Positions 1 through 7,674 of a stretch of DNA of 64,000 bases are shown one piece after another. A program made the position numbers and the translations under genes. The DNA comes from Afipia sp049747295. Its GTDB lineage: Bacteria > Pseudomonadota > Alphaproteobacteria > Rhizobiales > Xanthobacteraceae. The first letter of the stretch is position 1; each line of letters starts with the position of its first letter. Where the stretch lies: contig NZ_JBMHJM010000001.1 in the NCBI RefSeq assembly GCF_049747295.1, positions 5,270,001 to 5,334,000 of the forward strand, read 5' to 3'. Below the pieces are notes generated by a model that did no database searches, was not told where the DNA came from, and saw only the letters and a program-made list of their open reading frames with translations.

Positions 1-2
1 TT

Positions 3-65
3 ACGAGCGGCTTGTCCGCTTCCGAATACTTAGATCGTTTCAGGGACGGGACGCTTGGCGGGTAG
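3..65 (+). CDS. C-terminal end of an upstream gene (partial)
   Basis: An open frame runs in from the window edge and ends in TAG, with a C-terminus reading LSASEYLDRFRDGTLGG. It overlaps the start of the PIN-domain gene by 11 bases, the usual layout of an antitoxin gene coupled to its toxin. Only 20 residues are visible, so the reading frame is an inference from composition and overlap. It could be chance. Confidence 0.3.
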   Translation, partial: TSGLSASEYLDRFRDGTLGG

Positions 66-618
66 ACCAAAATATTACTGGGACGCGTGCGCGTGGATTT
101 CATTGATCCAACAAGACGCGCAACGCTTCGATTCACTTAGCTATGTGATTGAAGAAGCGAGAAGCGGAAAAGTTGAGATATGGACCTCCAATTTTACCTT
201 GGCTGAGGTCTACAAGAGGCCGTGCGACGGCGAGCAAAAGGGGCTGGCTGTCGCCGACGATGTGTCGTTTGAAGATTTTATTCTCCAAGAGTTTGTCACT
301 AGGGTTCAGGTAGATTTTGACGTTGGGACCTTGGCTCGTCGATTGCTCCGCACCCATCCCAAAATCGTAAAGCCGCAGGACGGGATTCATCTAGCTACCG
401 CTCTGCTTAACAATGTCGACGAACTGCATACTTATGACCGCGAAAATCTGACCGGTCTTAGTGGCGTGATCGATCGGCCCGACGGAGTAAAGCTCAAGAT
501 TTGCGCTCCGCCGAACCGCCCCGCGCCAGTCACGCCAGTGAAAACTCCGCTGGAGCAAGCGATTGATAGACAGAAAGCGCAAGATGACAGCAACCAAGCT
601 TCCGGCGCGCAGGGCTAA
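55..618 (+). CDS. PIN-domain protein (VapC-like putative ribonuclease)
   Basis: PIN domains are Mg2+-dependent ribonucleases, often the toxin of a VapBC pair. The 187-residue product has the acidic residues in the expected order: WDACAW near residue 10, an AEVYK motif near 50, KPQDGIHLATAL near 108 and a YDREN near 128. The last 35 residues are a polar Pro/Gln-rich tail. The start is TTG preceded by a GGGACGGGA stretch, and no better ATG lies upstream of the catalytic aspartate. It overlaps an open frame upstream and a small gene downstream, so it belongs to a compact cassette. Whether it is a toxin or a housekeeping RNase cannot be decided here. Confidence 0.75.
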   Translation: MAGRPKYYWDACAWISLIQQDAQRFDSLSYVIEEARSGKVEIWTSNFTLAEVYKRPCDGEQKGLAVADDVSFEDFILQEFVTRVQVDFDVGTLARRLLRTHPKIVKPQDGIHLATALLNNVDELHTYDRENLTGLSGVIDRPDGVKLKICAPPNRPAPVTPVKTPLEQAIDRQKAQDDSNQASGAQG

Positions 619-748
619 ATCGGCTCTAGACGACCCAGAGCAATCCAAGCGCTTCCTAGAGGCTGCCAAGGCCGCTGAGGCTGACGAGACGCCCAAGGGA
701 GCGGAGCGCGCCTTTAAGTCCGTGGTGAAGCCCCGGAAGCCAAGATGA
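584..748 (+). CDS. small charged hypothetical protein
   Basis: A 54-residue Lys/Ala/Glu-rich protein starting at an ATG inside the 3' end of the PIN gene and ending in an ATGA overlap with the next gene. The overlaps on both sides argue for translational coupling. It has no signal peptide or membrane segment and looks mostly helical, with a basic C-terminus ending KPRKPR. I do not recognise a named family. A longer frame opens at a TTG at 563, but the ATG is the simpler start. Confidence 0.5.
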   Translation: MTATKLPARRAKSALDDPEQSKRFLEAAKAAEADETPKGAERAFKSVVKPRKPR

Positions 749-1023
749 GCGACTTTCGCGAGGCCCTTAAACAGCAGGGCGGGTGCGGTCTGTTCATGAT
801 AGCCGTCGGCCTCTTTATGGTCGGCGGCTTCATTTATTCCATGATCTTTGGCTTCGGGACCCCAGATAACAAGAAGTTCTTCGACGACTGCTACCGACAG
901 CAAACCCGCCAATATTATCCCGGCGACGTGCCGGATTTTGCCATGAGAGCCGCGATTGCGGAGTGCACCAATCGACAGCGCGAACGGCTCGGGATGCCGA
1001 ACACACACCTTCAAGCCAACTAA
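745..1023 (+). CDS. small single-pass membrane protein
   Basis: A 92-residue protein with one hydrophobic segment at about residues 13-35 (GGCGLFMIAVGLFMVGGF). A polar cysteine-containing C-terminal part follows, probably on the other face of the membrane. The ATG overlaps the stop of the preceding gene (ATGA), so it is the last gene of the PIN cassette. No family recognised. The downstream 209 bases to the next open frame show no obvious gene or terminator. Confidence 0.55.
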   Translation: MSDFREALKQQGGCGLFMIAVGLFMVGGFIYSMIFGFGTPDNKKFFDDCYRQQTRQYYPGDVPDFAMRAAIAECTNRQRERLGMPNTHLQAN

Positions 1024-1232
1024 CTTGAAGAAGTGCAGCCTAACTAGCTGATTTTGCTGCTGGGTACGTCAAGTGAAACATCGCCTCTCGATTTGTCATA
1101 ATTCAACGCGCGAAGGCGCAAAGAGAGAAGAGTGGGATGGACGGAAGCTTCATTGAAGTGCGATCTTCCGGGGGCGTATGCTGACGGGCGATTTTGCCAG
1201 ACAGACTTCCTTGCTAATTCGGTGGTCGGACA

Positions 1233-1726
1233 ATGATGACACGGCGGGCCTTGATCGTGTCGGTGGTGACGATGCTGTCTGCCGCTGCAGTTGCTCCTTG
1301 GCTAATTTATTGGATTGGACTTAACGAAATTGAGGGCCGCCCAACGCCAGGGACGCGCACGGCCACAGCCGAGCAGGTAGATGGCTTGTTCAAGGGACTA
1401 GGGTTATCTCAACCTATTCAAATCGATCCACTCTCGCCGTACTCCTATGTTCTTCAAGGGGTACACTCAAGCGCAAGCGGTCGGCTCGGGCAGTTGAGCC
1501 CTAGTTGGATCTCCCGTCACTTCCGGCTCTTCTCAACTTGGGGGCTTTGTTACTCAGCGGCCATTTGTACTCCGCGCCGGCATCTCGCCTTGATGTCTAC
1601 CCCCGAATTAACGAGTTGATTGTCGCGACGATAGCCGCCTACCGGCAACTTTTTCTATACATCCGTTGTCTCGTTCTGGTCGAGCTCACCTCGGCGATGA
1701 AAGATGCGCTCGACCGCTCATGCTGA
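1233..1726 (+). pseudogene. frameshifted small membrane protein remnant (tentative)
   Basis: The first frame (1233-1619) opens with a hydrophobic N-terminus (TRRALIVSVVTMLSAAAVAPWLIYW) and continues with coding-like sequence to about base 1520. A second frame (1505-1726) then looks coding-like (LLNLGALLLSGHLYSAPASRLD). I recall a family of about 190-residue alphaproteobacterial membrane proteins with this kind of N-terminus and a later region near SGAALTIWLTR. The two frames could be its halves separated by one or more indels. The exact shift point could not be fixed, and the open frame could also be an intact 128-residue protein. Confidence 0.4.
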
Positions 1727-1806
1727 TTGAACGTTCTGCTTAACACCCACACGCGGCGCACGAGCGGATATTTTGCGACGCTCTGCAATATGTCCCGCGC
1801 AGGGGA

Positions 1807-2247
1807 TCAGAACTGGGAGCCGACGTACCTGAGGCGGCTTACGTCGGATTGCCCCTGCTCAGGGAATTCGAGCGTCGGCGTGACATGGCCGACGAGTATG
1901 CCGGGTGTCACAGATGTCTTGATGTACTTCGTCTCGCCCGCTGCCAATTGGAACGTAACCGCATTTTCGACCTCGGTTGCCGTTGTTACGGCGTATCTTC
2001 CCGGGGGGCGGTCGACATAAGAGAACCCGCCGGGCACAGATCGGCCGACGACTTCATTGTTCATCCGAATCTCGGGCTGAACAGCTGCCCCCCCGAAATC
2101 GCCCGGCCGGGTGAAGTAGACACGGCCGTAACCCGGCTTCAATGCCGGAATCTGCAAGGGCGCTTCATTGAGACCACGTGGACTCGCGCAACTTGCCAGC
2201 AAGAATCCGACAAGCAAAAGGGCCAGCGCCCCGATTTTTGCCCCCAT
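1807..2247 (-). CDS. DUF2846-type lipoprotein
   Basis: A 146-residue protein with a lipoprotein signal: a basic start, a hydrophobic core and lipobox LLASC near residue 19. The mature part resembles DUF2846: YGRVYFTRPGDFGG, then a GFSYVDRPPGRYAVTT segment and a beta-rich end with ETKYIKTS. Such proteins are thought to be periplasmic beta-sandwich lipoproteins of unknown role. The ATG at 2247 follows a GAGG; a TTG five codons upstream is an alternative start. The gene stands alone, with no co-directional neighbour. Confidence 0.75.
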   Translation of the reverse strand: MGAKIGALALLLVGFLLASCASPRGLNEAPLQIPALKPGYGRVYFTRPGDFGGAAVQPEIRMNNEVVGRSVPGGFSYVDRPPGRYAVTTATEVENAVTFQLAAGETKYIKTSVTPGILVGHVTPTLEFPEQGQSDVSRLRYVGSQF

Positions 2248-2262
2248 TATGCCCCGCCTCAA

Positions 2263-3145
2263 TATTGGAAAGTGCCCAGTTAGCCATCGACGGAAAACAA
2301 CAAACAGCCGACGATTGCATCGCTGTTTCCTCGCCCCACGCGCTCAAATAGGCATACACGCATTGATTGCGCAACGTCTTTTATGCTCCGCGAGATCTGC
2401 GACCGTGCGCGAGCAAATCGCCTCCAATGTCCATGGACGTCATCATTGCCTCGCCCCAAGCAGTATTGCCAGCAACGAGACGTGTCGTCGGATGAGCACC
2501 TCAAGATGATAGTCCGCATCGTGTCACGACCGGTAAGGCTCCGATTGAAAACACGAGTTCTGCTTCGTATCCGAAAGCCGGTATCCCGTCTTAATGACTA
2601 CACGCTCTAATCGACAAGCTGAGAGCACCGGGTTCTCGCCGCATGCCTAGCTGCGCCTGCACCGGCTGAAACAGGCGATGACGATACTGCCGTCTCGATC
2701 GCCGCGGGGCTTAGCTAATCCTCGATACTGCCTTTCGCGTCCGCATTCAGGAAGCTGACCGGCGTCCCCCCGAGCGACCGGCGAGGGCGCGTGCGTTAGC
2801 AGCAATCCCTCTACAGCGGCGGCAATCGCTCTGGCGCAGCGGCAGACCCAATCCGTTAGACCATCATCAGTCCAAAACACGGACGGAGACAAACGATGAT
2901 CGAAGACTGTCGCCAAGACAACGATGCAGGAGATCAACACTGTCTGGATCTCTCCGCCGAAGGCCGGGCGCGCCGCTGCGCTCTCCTTTGTCGATCCGGA
3001 GCGTGTCCACGATCTCTCAACATCCCATCAGCCTTGACCGCGCTTCCCACGCGGGACGCGCGGTCCTCCCAGGTCGTACGCCAAAACTGAACGAAGACTT
3101 TTCAAAATGGATCAGATGATCCGCAACCCTCAGCAGGAGATAAAC
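2263..3145. other. gene-poor stretch
   Basis: About 880 bases in which several short frames exist on both strands, but none has a good start, a recognisable motif or family-like composition. It may hold degraded sequence and the promoter of the MBL gene to its right. I see no tRNA, obvious repeat or insertion-sequence end in it. Confidence 0.4.
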
Positions 3146-4048
3146 ATGAACATAAACGTGAAATCGAAGCTCGATGAGTTGGTGCCGTCGCGCTATGCGC
3201 TGAACATCGGCGACATCGAGGTGATCGTGATCAGCGATGGCGTGCTGCCGCTCCCGACACAAATGTTGGGCCACAACGCCGACCCCTCCGTGCGGGCGGC
3301 CTGGCTGAAGGATCAGTTCCTGCCGCAGGATGCTTTCGACTGGGCGCTGAACGTCGTCGTCGTACGCAGCGGCGGCAAGACCATCCTCGTCGATGCTGGA
3401 CTAGGGTCCGACCCGAACTTGAACTTGCCGCGGGCGGGGCAATTGATCCACCGACTGGAGGCTGCCGGCGTCGATCTTGGGTCCGTGACCGACCTGGTGC
3501 TGACCCACATGCACATGGATCACATTGGCGGGCTGCTCGTCGATGGCGTGAAGGAGCAACTGCGCCCAGACCTGCGCATCCACGTGGCGGCTGCCGAGGT
3601 CAAGTTCTGGGAACAGCCCGACTTCACCCATACCTCCATGCCGCAGGGTTTTCCGGACGCGCTTCGCGCGGCCGCCAAGCAGTTCGCCAGCCAGTATCAC
3701 AACCAGCTCCGGCAGTTCGATGAGGAGCACGAGATTGCGCCGGGCGTGGTCGCCCGTCGCACAGGCGGTCACACCCCCGGGCACAGCATTGTCCGCGTTG
3801 CGTCCGGCGGCGACGCGCTGACGTTCGCTGGCGACGCTGTGTTTACAGTCGGGTTCGACCACACTGATTGGCACAATGGTTTCGAACACGATCCCGAAGA
3901 GGCCGCGCGCGTTCGCGTCCGTCTTTTGCGGGACCTGGCTAAAACCGGTGAGATGCTGGTGGCCACGCATCTGCCGTTCCCGTCCATCGGCCGCGTGGCT
4001 GTCGATGGCGACGCCTTCCGTTTCGTGCCGGTGTTCTGGGATTACTGA
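3146..4048 (+). CDS. MBL-fold metallohydrolase
   Basis: A 300-residue metallo-beta-lactamase-fold hydrolase. The metal site is visible as THMHMDHIGG near residue 122, then GGHTPGHS near 210, a GDAVF aspartate and a final THLPFPS histidine. The overall form resembles the quorum-quenching lactonase-like and general MBL hydrolase group, but the substrate cannot be read from sequence. Start: an AGGAG lies 8 bases before the ATG at 3146; an in-frame ATG at 3107 would add 13 polar residues and has no good ribosome site. There is no obvious signal peptide, so it is probably cytoplasmic. It is monocistronic and followed by a strong inverted repeat. Confidence 0.85.
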   Translation: MNINVKSKLDELVPSRYALNIGDIEVIVISDGVLPLPTQMLGHNADPSVRAAWLKDQFLPQDAFDWALNVVVVRSGGKTILVDAGLGSDPNLNLPRAGQLIHRLEAAGVDLGSVTDLVLTHMHMDHIGGLLVDGVKEQLRPDLRIHVAAAEVKFWEQPDFTHTSMPQGFPDALRAAAKQFASQYHNQLRQFDEEHEIAPGVVARRTGGHTPGHSIVRVASGGDALTFAGDAVFTVGFDHTDWHNGFEHDPEEAARVRVRLLRDLAKTGEMLVATHLPFPSIGRVAVDGDAFRFVPVFWDY

Positions 4049-4071
4049 CCGCTTGTTGGTTTGAAACCAGG

Positions 4072-4114
4072 CTAGGGCGTGGACTCATAGAGCGTTCATG
4101 AGTTTACGCCCTAG
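4072..4114. repeat. 43-base inverted repeat (terminator or IS-derived palindrome)
   Basis: Two 17-base arms (CTAGGGCGT..ACTCAT and ATGAGT..ACGCCCTAG) flank a 9-base loop. All positions pair if two G-U pairs are allowed. No T-run follows, so it is not a textbook terminator. The sequence GGGCGTGGACTCATA recurs near 29432, which suggests an interspersed element or insertion-sequence end. Confidence 0.6.
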
Positions 4115-4502
4115 TGCCGCGAATTGCGAACCCGGATGACCGCCGCCGCCTTCGGGCGGCGTTTTTCTTTTGGAGTGTGCGGGATCGCAAAGCTTACATT
4201 CGTTGTCTCCGCCGGTGACGCGGCGTAGGGCGCATCCTTCACTCCGTCAGGCCTGTTCGTGCGGGCAACATTCCCAATGCCTAGACGCCTTCACCGCTGG
4301 GAACTTCGAGGCCGGCGACATCGCCTCTAACTTGGGCATCACGCACCTCGACGCCGCGTATCGTAACCCTTTCAGCTTAATTATTGTGCAGCGCCAAATT
4401 ATTAGGCGGTTGCCTGCCCGCGAGGTCACGCCGCAGGCAGTGGAACTTTCGCTGGTCGCCATAAACCCCTGCGATTGCTGGATTTGGTGCGCCGCACAAG
4501 GG
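4115..4502. other. intergenic region before the nitrate operon
   Basis: About 390 bases with a GCCGCC...GGCGGCG hairpin near 4140-4162 followed by TTTTTCTTTT. This looks like a rho-independent terminator for the MBL gene. The remainder holds no supported gene. The last part probably contains activator sites for the promoter that follows. An 11-bp palindrome GTGCG-C-CGCAC lies near 4487-4497, just ahead of the promoter. Confidence 0.45.
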
Positions 4503-4517
4503 TGGCACGGTCCTTGA
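4503..4517 (+). promoter_or_regulatory. sigma-54-like promoter of the nitrate operon
   Basis: TGGCACGGTCCTTGA matches the RpoN consensus TGGCAC-N5-TTGC at the -24 element and most of -12. The -12 GC reads GA, so it is one mismatch from ideal. Position (61 bases before the first start codon) and pathway fit, because nitrate assimilation in proteobacteria is commonly under NtrC and RpoN. It is inferred, not proven. Confidence 0.6.
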
Positions 4518-4533
4518 ATAGATAGTCGGAGCA

Positions 4534-4564
4534 CGCGCTCAAGCGCGCTTTCGACGGTCGAAGG
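4534..4564 (+). promoter_or_regulatory. two tandem stem-loops in the operon leader
   Basis: The first is CGCGC-TCAA-GCGCG (4534-4547). The second follows at once, with a 7-bp stem around TCGACGGTCGA (4548-4564). Both lie in the short leader between the promoter and the first gene. Tandem leader hairpins are what NasT/NasR-type ANTAR antiterminators bind in nas operons. The loops here do not clearly show the ANTAR hexaloop consensus, so that role is only a possibility. Confidence 0.4.
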
Positions 4565-4577
4565 GACAGCGGATACG

Positions 4578-5897
4578 ATGACCAGGACCACCAAACACGG
4601 AAGTAAAGGCCGCGTCATGAGCCGGCGCGCATTGCTGAAAGCCGGCGCGGGCACGGCGGCGTTGCTTGCCGCGGCACGGCTGAACTTTCCGGCAGGCGCC
4701 TTCGCGCAAGGCGCAGGCCCTGAAACGACGAAGGCCATCCTCGGCTACATCGCGCTGATGGACGCGTCACCGCTGGTGATCGCGAAGGAGAAGGGGCTCT
4801 TTGCCAAGCGCGGTGTGCCTGACGTCGAAGTCAGCAAGCAGGCGTCCTGGGGCGCGACCCGCGACAACCTCGTGCTCGGGGGTGAGAAGAACGGAATCGA
4901 CGGCGCGCACATCCTGACGCCGATGCCGTATCTGATTTCGGCAGGCAAGGTCACGCAGAACAACGTGCCGACGCCGATGTACATTCTGGCGCGTCTCAAT
5001 CTCGATGCGCAGGCCATCTCGGTTTCCAACGACTACAAGGCGCTCAAAGTCACCGCCGATGCATCGGCGCTGAAGGAGGCGTTCGCAAAGAAGAAGGCCG
5101 AAGGCAAGGATGTGAAGGTCGCGATGACCTTCCCCGGCGGCACGCATGATCTCTGGATTCGCTACTGGCTGGCGGCCGGCGGCATCGATCCCGACAAGGA
5201 TGTCTCCACCATCGTTGTCCCGCCGCCGCAGATGGTGGCGAACATGAAGGTCGGCAACATGGATGCCTTCTGTGTCGGCGAGCCGTGGGGCGAACAGCTC
5301 GTCAATCAGGGCATCGGTTTCTCGGCCTGTTCGACCGGTGAAATCTGGTCCAAGCATCCGGAGAAGGCGCTCGGCATTCGTGCCGAGTATGCCGACAAAT
5401 ATCCCAAAGCGACCCAGGCCATCCTGATGGCCGTGCTGGAAGCCCAGCAGTGGTGCGACAAGCCGGAGAACCGCAAGGAGATGTCCGAGATCGTCGGCCG
5501 TCGTCAGTGGTTCAACGTGCCGGTCGCCGACATCATCGGCCGCGCCAACGGCGACATCAACTACGGCAACGGCCGCATCGAGAAAGGCTCGCCGCAGTTC
5601 ATGAAGTTCTGGCAGGACCACGCGTCCTATCCGTTCAAGAGCCACGATGCGTGGTTCGTCACGGAAGACATGCGCTGGGGCAAGTTCGAGCCGACCACTG
5701 ACGTCAAAGCGCTGGTGGACAAAGTGAACCGCGAAGATCTCTGGAAGGCGGCAGCGAAAACGCTCGGTGTTGCCGACACTGACATCCCGACAAGTTCATC
5801 ACGCGGCAAGGAGACATTCTTCGATGGCAAGGTGTTCGATCCCGAAAATCCCGCCGCGTATCTGAAGAGTCTGTCCATCAAGCGTATCGAAGCCTGA
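4578..5897 (+). CDS. nrtA: nitrate ABC transporter substrate-binding protein (NrtA/CmpA family)
   Basis: A 439-residue periplasmic binding protein that captures nitrate (possibly nitrite, cyanate or bicarbonate) for the importer encoded next. A twin-arginine-like signal, SRRALLKAG with a hydrophobic run ending GAFAQG, lies at residues 15-44, so it is probably Tat-exported. Family features follow: a DASPLVIAKEKGLF segment, WGATRDNLVLGG, FPGGTHDLWIRYWLAAGGIDP and a FCVGEPWGEQLV motif near residue 230. Length fits NrtA/NasF. It is the first gene of the operon, 61 bases after a sigma-54-like promoter. The substrate call rests on the nitrate reductase downstream. Confidence 0.92.
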   Translation: MTRTTKHGSKGRVMSRRALLKAGAGTAALLAAARLNFPAGAFAQGAGPETTKAILGYIALMDASPLVIAKEKGLFAKRGVPDVEVSKQASWGATRDNLVLGGEKNGIDGAHILTPMPYLISAGKVTQNNVPTPMYILARLNLDAQAISVSNDYKALKVTADASALKEAFAKKKAEGKDVKVAMTFPGGTHDLWIRYWLAAGGIDPDKDVSTIVVPPPQMVANMKVGNMDAFCVGEPWGEQLVNQGIGFSACSTGEIWSKHPEKALGIRAEYADKYPKATQAILMAVLEAQQWCDKPENRKEMSEIVGRRQWFNVPVADIIGRANGDINYGNGRIEKGSPQFMKFWQDHASYPFKSHDAWFVTEDMRWGKFEPTTDVKALVDKVNREDLWKAAAKTLGVADTDIPTSSSRGKETFFDGKVFDPENPAAYLKSLSIKRIEA

Positions 5898-5955
5898 TCG
5901 CGCGCGGGCCGCTCCGCGTAGGCGACCGCGCATCACAGCTCCACGAGGCGATTTC

Positions 5956-6858
5956 ATGAACGTGCCGCTCGTTAAGACCACCAGTCCGCTTCTCACTTCG
6001 GCGCCTGTGACCACAGCCGAAGTGGTCGCCTTGCCAAAGCCACCTCGCAGTTTCATGGCGAATACGCTGTTGCCGAACCTGCGGGCGCTGGCGGAGCGCG
6101 TCATTCCGCCGGTTATCATGCTCGTCCTGATCTTCGGTGTCTGGCAGCTCCTCTGCATGAAGCCGGGCGCGACGCTGCCGTCGCCGTCGCGGATCTGGAC
6201 GGAGTCCAAGGATCTCATCGTCGACCCGTTCTTCGTCACCGGCCCACAGGACATCGGGCTTGGCTGGCGTGTTTTGACCTCGCTCCAGCGTGTCGCCGTC
6301 GGATTTGGCCTCGCAGGTGTCGTCGGCGTCCTGGTCGGTGCGATCATCGGCCAGTCGATCTGGGCGATGCGCGGTCTTGATCCGATCTTCCAGGTGATGC
6401 GCACCGTGCCGCCGCTGGCATGGCTGCCGATCTCGCTGGCTGCATTCCGCGACAGCAATCCATCCGCGATCTTCGTGATCTTCATCACCTCGATCTGGCC
6501 GATCATCATCAACACCGCGGTCGGAATCCGCAACATCCCGCAGGATTACCGCAATGTCGCGGCGGTGGTTCGGCTCAACCCGCTCGAATTCTTCTGGAAG
6601 ATCATGATCCCGTCCGCGGCGCCGTACATCTTTACGGGTCTACGCATCGGCATCGGCCTGGCATGGCTCGCGATCGTCGCGGCTGAAATGCTCACCGGCG
6701 GCGTGGGGATCGGCTTCTTCATCTGGGATGCGTGGAATTCATCCCGGCTGCCCGACATCTTCGTCGCGCTCGCCTATATCGGCGGCGTCGGCTTCATCCT
6801 CGATCGCATCGTTGCCGCTGTCGGAAACATCGCCACGCGCGGTGCGCAGGCGAATTAA
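5956..6858 (+). CDS. nrtB: nitrate ABC transporter permease
   Basis: A 300-residue inner-membrane permease of the NrtB/SsuC/TauC family with about six hydrophobic segments. The binding-protein-dependent transport signature reads NVAAVVRLNPLEFFWKIMIPSAAPYIFTGL near residue 200, the loop that contacts the ATPase. A 50-residue polar N-terminus precedes the first membrane segment, PPVIMLVLIFGVWQLL. The ATG follows a GAGGCG 5 bases upstream. It sits 58 bases after the binding protein and 13 before the ATPase gene, completing a standard importer. Confidence 0.93.
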   Translation: MNVPLVKTTSPLLTSAPVTTAEVVALPKPPRSFMANTLLPNLRALAERVIPPVIMLVLIFGVWQLLCMKPGATLPSPSRIWTESKDLIVDPFFVTGPQDIGLGWRVLTSLQRVAVGFGLAGVVGVLVGAIIGQSIWAMRGLDPIFQVMRTVPPLAWLPISLAAFRDSNPSAIFVIFITSIWPIIINTAVGIRNIPQDYRNVAAVVRLNPLEFFWKIMIPSAAPYIFTGLRIGIGLAWLAIVAAEMLTGGVGIGFFIWDAWNSSRLPDIFVALAYIGGVGFILDRIVAAVGNIATRGAQAN

Positions 6859-6871
6859 CGGGAGAACGGCC

Positions 6872-7663
6872 GTGACCTATCTGAAGCTCGATCACATCGA
6901 CAAAGTCTTCACCCGCGGTTCAACAACGAGCGAAGTGCTGAAGGACATCAACCTGACCGTGGAGCAGGGTGACTACGTTTCCATCATCGGCCATTCCGGC
7001 TGTGGCAAGTCCACGCTGTTGAACATCATTGCCGGTCTGACAAACGCCACCCAGGGCGGCGTGTTGCTGGAAGAGCGCGAGGTGAATGCGCCTGGCCCGG
7101 ATCGGGCAGTGGTGTTCCAAAACCATTCGCTGCTGCCGTGGCTGTCGACTTACGACAATGTGCGTCTCGGCGTCGACAAGGTCTTTAGCTCAACCAAGAC
7201 CCGCGCCGAACGGCACGACTGGGTGATGCACAATCTGGACCTCGTCCAGATGGGACACGCCAAGGACAAGCGGCCTTCCGAGATTTCCGGTGGCATGAAG
7301 CAGCGCGTCGGCATTGCACGCGCGCTGGCGATGGAGCCGAAAGTCCTGCTGCTGGACGAGCCGTTCGGCGCCCTCGATGCGCTGACGCGCGCGCACCTGC
7401 AGGACTCTGTCATGGCTCTGCACCAGAAGCTCAACAACACCGTGATCATGATCACGCACGACGTCGACGAGGCTGTGCTGCTGTCGGATCGCATCGTGAT
7501 GATGACCAATGGTCCCAGTGCGCGGATCGGGGAAGTGCTTGAGGTGCCGCTGCCGCATCCGCGCAAGCGGCTCGAGCTGGCAACCAACCCGATCTACCTC
7601 AAATGCCGGCAACGCGTGCTGGAATTCCTCTACGAGCGTCATCGCTTTGTGGAAGCCGCATAA
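6872..7663 (+). CDS. nrtC: nitrate ABC transporter ATP-binding protein
   Basis: A 263-residue ABC ATPase powering the nitrate importer. Walker A is GHSGCGKST near residue 45, the Q-loop is FQNHSLLPW, the signature is EISGGMKQR near 142, Walker B is VLLLDEPFGALD near 162 and the H-loop is ITHDVDE. It lacks the C-terminal binding-protein-like domain of cyanobacterial NrtC, so it is closer to NrtD/NasD in form. The start is GTG at 6872 after GGGAGA; the open frame extends upstream into the permease gene but that part is out of register with any homology. Confidence 0.93.
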   Translation: MTYLKLDHIDKVFTRGSTTSEVLKDINLTVEQGDYVSIIGHSGCGKSTLLNIIAGLTNATQGGVLLEEREVNAPGPDRAVVFQNHSLLPWLSTYDNVRLGVDKVFSSTKTRAERHDWVMHNLDLVQMGHAKDKRPSEISGGMKQRVGIARALAMEPKVLLLDEPFGALDALTRAHLQDSVMALHQKLNNTVIMITHDVDEAVLLSDRIVMMTNGPSARIGEVLEVPLPHPRKRLELATNPIYLKCRQRVLEFLYERHRFVEAA

Positions 7664-7674
7664 GGACGCCATTC

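Noticed and set aside
4767..5645. 292-residue minus-strand frame opposite nrtA
   Set aside because: Antisense shadow of a clearly conserved gene, with no ribosome site or domain.
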